The notes under the pieces were generated by a model, which was not told the DNA's origin, ran no database searches, and saw only the letters and a program-made list of their open reading frames with translations. 64,000 bases of DNA, taken from assembly GCA_032717465.1 (NCBI GenBank), contig CM064690.1:13063830-13127829 (forward strand), given 5' to 3'. Origin of the DNA: Coenobita brevimanus. Taxonomy: Eukaryota > Arthropoda > Malacostraca > Decapoda > Coenobitidae. Position 1 is the stretch's first letter; each line of letters begins with the position of its first letter. This document shows positions 59,547 through 64,000 of the stretch, piece by piece. A program made the translations under genes and the position numbers.

Positions 59547-59889
59547 TGGTGGTGAACATCATCCACTCACTTGATGCAGTTCTGCCTACTTTTTCTTAAA
59601 CCTTTGCCATTTTTCTTCTGTGCCTGGCCGTTTCTCTTCCCTCTTCTCCCGTCTTTCCTGTCACTTCTTACTGTTCTACTTTCTTTTTCAGGTGGCTTTA
59701 CATTGACAAGCCTAATGGCTTCTTGCAAACCAGAAAACGCTGGGTGGTAACCATACAGCCAACCCATACGTGCTTTCTACGTGTCGACAAGTGGGTTGGT
59801 TTAGGGTTAGTGGCCCTTCCTGTGAAAAAATTAAAAGTCAAACGGCCATCCCTTACGGGATTATGGTGTTTGGCTATAGACAGATAGAT
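59547..59889 (+). mobile_element. LINE-beta-derived SINE, copy S2
   Basis: Plus-strand copy colinear with S1 along its whole length: ACATCATCCACTCACTTGATG head, TCTTTCCTGTCACTT and CAGGTGGCTTTACATTGA. GGGTGGTAACCATA, GGTTAGTGGCCCTTCCTGTG and GGCCATCCCTTACGGGATTATGG follow, with a GACAGATAGAT tail at 59878-59889. The hairpin core is decayed in this copy. Its tail matches the 3' end of LINE beta. Confidence 0.75.
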
Positions 59890-60524
59890 TTTTTCTCTCG
59901 AAAACTGGTGTAATAAAACAAGCAAAAACCTATCCTGACGAACATTGTGACCACAAAGTAAAAACATTAGCAGTATGTTCCTTCTAACACCAACCGATTT
60001 TATCTTTCTAGAGAAATATTGTGCAATGAAGGGGTTAATCTGTGTCTGTGGCTGTAAGTCATGATATAACTGGATATATAAGCAGTCGCAGGTATGGTCA
60101 TGTTATAGCTGAGTTTATGGTTCACAAAGACTTTGATGGGGTTCCTTCTTCATGTATTGTGATAGTGAGTTTTTGTTACACCCACAGGAGTGGCAAAAAA
60201 TGAAGTTTGTACCGAAACGTGTCTCTCACTCACCTACTCATTGACTTACTGCACTGCCTTGAAGAATAGGGTCCAAGACTTGCAGGAGGAATGTTAGAGA
60301 AACGGAATTTTGTATAATGCTAGACTTCCCTGGACCAGCTTCCTAACGGATGTGACTCCCGAGGATGGGAAGCGGCCTCCAGGTGTTCCACCCAATGCCG
60401 TTAGGCCCAACCTGTTTTATACCTATGAACACGAAATTGTACACAAAACAAATTCATATGCGCCAGCTTACAGGCATGGTAGGGCCCCTCCATTCTCAAT
60501 AGGCAATGTTGCTATGCACCCTTG
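59890..60524. other. Unassigned
   Basis: No gene recognised. Confidence 0.35.
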
Positions 60525-63157
60525 ACCTGTGTCCTAGCAAAGTCCAAGCTTCACTTCCATATATTAAGAGTTGGTATCATTGTACTATCATCCAGTGACT
60601 TTTTTACTTCCATTCTCAGTTCAATATCTCTTATCACTAGTTTTCAAAAACCAGCAACCTTTCTTCCCTTTTATACCCTTTCAAGCACTTCATCCTCTAA
60701 ACTTCCATCCTTACTCATCACACTACCCAAGTATTTAAATGCACCCACATTTTCGATTTCCTCACCAACTAGCCTCACTGTGCATTCAGTATCCTTATTT
60801 CTCTCGAAGACTACAACTTTACTTTTCCCAACATTCGCATTTATATTCCGTTTCTCACACACTCATCCAAACTCATTCACCAAGCGTTGTACTTCCTCTT
60901 CGCATTCACTCAACAGTACAGTATCATCTGCAAACAACAGAACAGGAAGCTTCCGAATGCCTCCCTCTCATATTAGGGCCACTCCAACATCCACTCCCCA
61001 GACTTGTATCTCATTTATAACTCCATCCACATACAGATTGAATAACCATGAAGAAATGACACATTCCTGTTTCAATTCAACATTCAGATAGAAAAATTCA
61101 CTCAGTTCACCATTCACAGGCACTGCAGCCCTAGAGCTCTCATGCATACTCTTCATGGCGTTCAACAACTTCCCATTTACTTCACATATTCTTATTAACT
61201 TCCACATTCTTTGTTTACGCACTCTGTCATATGCTTTCTCCAAATTCATGAGGGCCATATTTAATTTTCCCTTCACTAGAAACTTTTCCACTAAACACCT
61301 GAGGATGAGTGTCTAATCTACACAACCCCTTTCCTTCCCAAAACCTCTGTGTTCTTCTCCAACTAATTTCTCTGTTATTTCCCTTAGAGTGACAGTTCGT
61401 ATTCTACCATATATTTTTCCTATTACAATATGATTACCACACACTTCTTTTCCCCCTTTCCTTTGTAGAGGGGAATAGTTATACCTGACTTCCAATCCAC
61501 TGGGACTTTACCTGCCTCCCTGGCCAATCTGCTCATCTTCCATATCCATTCTACTATCATCTCTCCCCCATGTTGAAGCATTTCACCACACACTCCATCA
61601 ATTCCTGGGGCTTTCCCCATTTTGACTCCTTCATTGCTTTCATTACTTCCATCCTACTGATTTGTTCCTCCCTTCTCATCACCCTCCTCCTTCCAGCCAT
61701 TTCCCAACCACTTATATTCACAGTACTTTCATTCTCTTTGTTTAACAATTCCTTAAAATATTCTCTCCATCTGCCCACCTTTTTTCCCTTCTTCACCAGC
61801 AGTCTGCCATTTTTATTTTTCATTTCCATACTACCTTCTTTACCACCCTGTCTAACCCTCTTTACCTCCTTCCAGAACATATTCTTACATTCCCTCCAGT
61901 TTATGTTCAAATTCCTTCCAAACTCATCATCTGCGCTCTTCATACTCTCTCTTGCTAATCTTGTCACCTCTTTTCTTCTCTACATATAACTTTCCATTCC
62001 GTTTCTCAACTTCTTCCATTTCTCTGCTTCTCATTCATTCCCTATATGCTTTCTTCTTTTGTGCCACAGCTTGTCTCACCTCTTCATTCCACCATGCTGT
62101 TCCATGCACCCCCTTTCATCTTCTCTTTGCTCCACACACCAGCTCACATGCTGCACAGATTTCTTTTGTGAATACCTATCACACAATTTCCACCTCCCCC
62201 ATCTGATCAAAATCATATTTACCCAATCTCTCCTTCAATTCTCTTATGTGTTCTGTTTTTTTCATTCTCTTGTAGCCTTTCTATGCATTATGTACACACT
62301 GCTTCTTCCTGCCCTTCTTTCCTTCTATTTATTCAACTCATTTGTACATTGATTTTCGCCACCACCAAGTGGTGGTCAAAGAGTCCAGTTTCACAACATG
62401 TGTATGCTCTGATATCCAGCACACATTTTCTCATTCTCTCAATCACACACACACATAATCATTGCCTTCTATTCATTCAATTCACCACCCACCCTTCTCA
62501 CAACTTGCCATGTATACCTTTGGATCATTTTGTGCCTGTTGAGGGCACTGACTATCACCAACTCCTTCCTTACGCAAATTCCAGTACAGCACTACCATTC
62601 CTATCCACTTTTGCAGGCACACCTCACTCGCCGAGTATACCATCCGCCTTCACATTCCTTATTTTTTCATTCACATCTCCAGTCAAAAACACTCTTTCAT
62701 TCCTCTGAAACTTTTCCATGCACATTTCCTTATTTGCCCAGAACTCTTCTTTCACTGTGCTTCCATAATCTTGCATTGCCACGTACACACACACACACAA
62801 TCGCCCACGTTTGTATTCCTACTTTCAATCTTACCCACATAATTCTTGAACCAACTGAACCATCCTCTCTTATATTCTCCTTCCATCTCTTGCACACAGT
62901 ACATACACCCTCTTTTGCCCTCTCATTCTCACGTACTCCCGTACATATTCCCAATCCTTTTCCGCTCTCTCACACTCTCACCTCACCATTTCGTCAGTCA
63001 GTCCACACATGTCCACTTTTCCATTCACAAGCACCTGGACAATCCCTCTCTTTTTCACCTAATCATTCACACCCCTCACATTCCACGTCGAATTCCTCAC
63101 CATGTCCTTTGTCCGGTCCTTGGCCGTCACCTGTAAGTCAGTCCTGGGAGGAAACAT
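60525..63157 (-). pseudogene. LINE beta copy 2: endonuclease and RT ORF, heavily broken, 3' end missing
   Basis: The ATG at 63157 (minus strand) opens MFPPRTDLQVTAKDRTKDM and then NSTWNVRGVND, the start of an AP-type endonuclease, with a stop right after VND. Further on come QVLVNGKVDMCGLT, VFLTGDVNEKIRNVKADGILGE (about 62650-62700) and GLFDHHLVVAKI (about 62360). RT pieces: GKAPGIDGVCGEML (61600), GKIYGRI (61410), MNLEKAYDR (61240), LKQECVISSWLF (61060) and an intact LLFADDTVL near 60925. The copy stops at YGSEAWTL near 60545, so about 350 codons-worth of sequence after the palm and the whole 3' tail are absent. That is unusual for a LINE, which normally loses its 5' end, so a later deletion is likely. 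Confidence 0.8.
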
Positions 63158-63390
63158 TTTGTTTATCTTTTTAGTTGGTTGTTTTCCGGGGAGGGGCACT
63201 AACCCTCCGGCAACCCACTTGCTGACTCGTAGGTAACACGTATAGATTGGTTATAAGGTTACCATCCACCTTATTAAATGATTTCCTGCCCTATAGGAAA
63301 TTATTTGGCTTTCATTCAGTGTAGAGTAATCCTGGAGTAAAGTAATACTACACTGAGTGAATGGATGATGGGCGCGCCCCACCAATCAAG
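63158..63390 (-). mobile_element. LINE beta 5' leader with hairpin core
   Basis: The minus strand reads CCCATCATCCATTCACT, then ATTACTCTACACTGAATGA, the hairpin AAATAATTTCCT...AGGAAATCATTT, GGTGGATGGTAACC and GGAGGGTTAGTGCCCCTCCCC. AAAACAACCAACTAAAAAG follows, about 20 bases before the endonuclease ATG. The same sequence makes up the 5' part of SINE copies S1 and S2. It is therefore read as the 5' untranslated region of beta, though a separate SINE fragment lying just upstream cannot be excluded. Confidence 0.65.
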
Positions 63391-63662
63391 AAGATATAGA
63401 AATATTTTGCACTGTTCTTGTCCTTCTTGCGAAAAATTAACCATAGTTACAGGAGGGAACCAACCACAAAACTATTACCAGATCCAAGTCAGCAACGTAG
63501 GATAGCCCAAGGCTTAGGTATTTTTTTCTTACTTTTAAGACTATGGTCCTTCCATTTTATTCAGATCGTTTGGGCGTTGTCCCTCACGGGACTTCCCCTA
63601 CGTGCGACGTTGCCACAGTTTCTACTGGGCCAATTATCGGATTAGAGACAAGGGTTAACCCT

Positions 63663-63817
63663 CACTCCCAGCTCTCTCTCTCTATCTCTCTCTCTCTGCA
63701 TATAAAATCAACATTTTATGGAGATTTATTTCTATAAAAAGTCTATACGGTTTTATGAATTATTAGAATTTGAGGAAAAGCCTCCTGACTTCGTCTGTCT
63801 GTCTGTCTGTCTGTCTG

Positions 63818-63898
<81 letters not shown>

Positions 63899-64000
63899 AT
63901 AAAATCTGCAGTTAATGGTGATTTATTTTTATAAAAAGTCTATACGGTTTTATGAATTATTATAGTTTGAGGAAAAGCCTCCTGACTCTCTCTCTCTCTC
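63663..64000. repeat. Higher-order repeat: CT microsatellite plus about 97-bp unit
   Basis: A unit starting CTGCATATAAAATC and ending GAGGAAAAGCCTCCTGACT occurs at about 63697-63795 and again at 63893-63986 with few differences. Each is preceded and followed by CT runs; a (GTCT)n block at 63798-63842 lies between them. The period is about 195 bases. It is cut by the window end. Confidence 0.9.

Overview
The window looks like intergenic, repeat-dominated DNA from an arthropod, most likely a decapod crustacean (possibly a crab). This is inference. It rests on very long dinucleotide and trinucleotide arrays, TTAGG-like pentamer stretches, and a dense mix of RTE, CR1-like, Jockey-like and Gypsy retroelements. 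No intact host gene, rRNA, tRNA or CRISPR array could be recognised. The only trace of a possible host-type protein is a broken THAP zinc finger near 463-752, which could itself be transposon-derived.

Layout. 0-8 kb: THAP fragment, mariner transposase remnant, then two inverted copies of LINE family alpha (2565-4520 plus, 6335-7755 minus) flanking a 5'-truncated RTE element. 8-24 kb: mostly unassigned sequence with microsatellites, a LINE-derived SINE (14072-14430), and decayed LINE fragments (16300-17260, 17948-18262, 19065-19612, 24120-24330). 24.5-39.85 kb: a three-level nest. A Jockey-like LINE (delta) is split first by a structurally full-length CR1-like LINE (gamma, 25461-29557) sitting in an (AC)n tract, and again by a 9.36-kb minus-strand Gypsy element with about 2-kb LTRs (30363-39721). 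40-49.5 kb: compound microsatellites, minisatellites, TTAGG-like stretches, a LINE remnant and a 1.5-kb hAT-like non-autonomous element with an 8-bp target duplication. 49.5-54 kb: the longest alpha copy and a 5'-truncated second gamma copy, again between (AC)n tracts. 54.8-63.4 kb: two minus-strand copies of LINE family beta, SINE copies, and a foldback MITE. The right end is a CT-rich higher-order repeat.

Relations. Family beta and the SINEs share both ends: the SINE 5' part matches the sequence before the beta endonuclease ORF, and the SINE 3' 45 bp match the beta 3' end including its TAGA-type tail. So the SINE looks like an internally deleted beta derivative. Family gamma appears twice, each time abutting (AC)n at the 3' end, which suggests microsatellite targeting. 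All autonomous elements seen are broken by stops, frameshifts or lost catalytic residues, so nothing here looks competent to move on its own. Boundaries were placed by eye and may be off by several bases.
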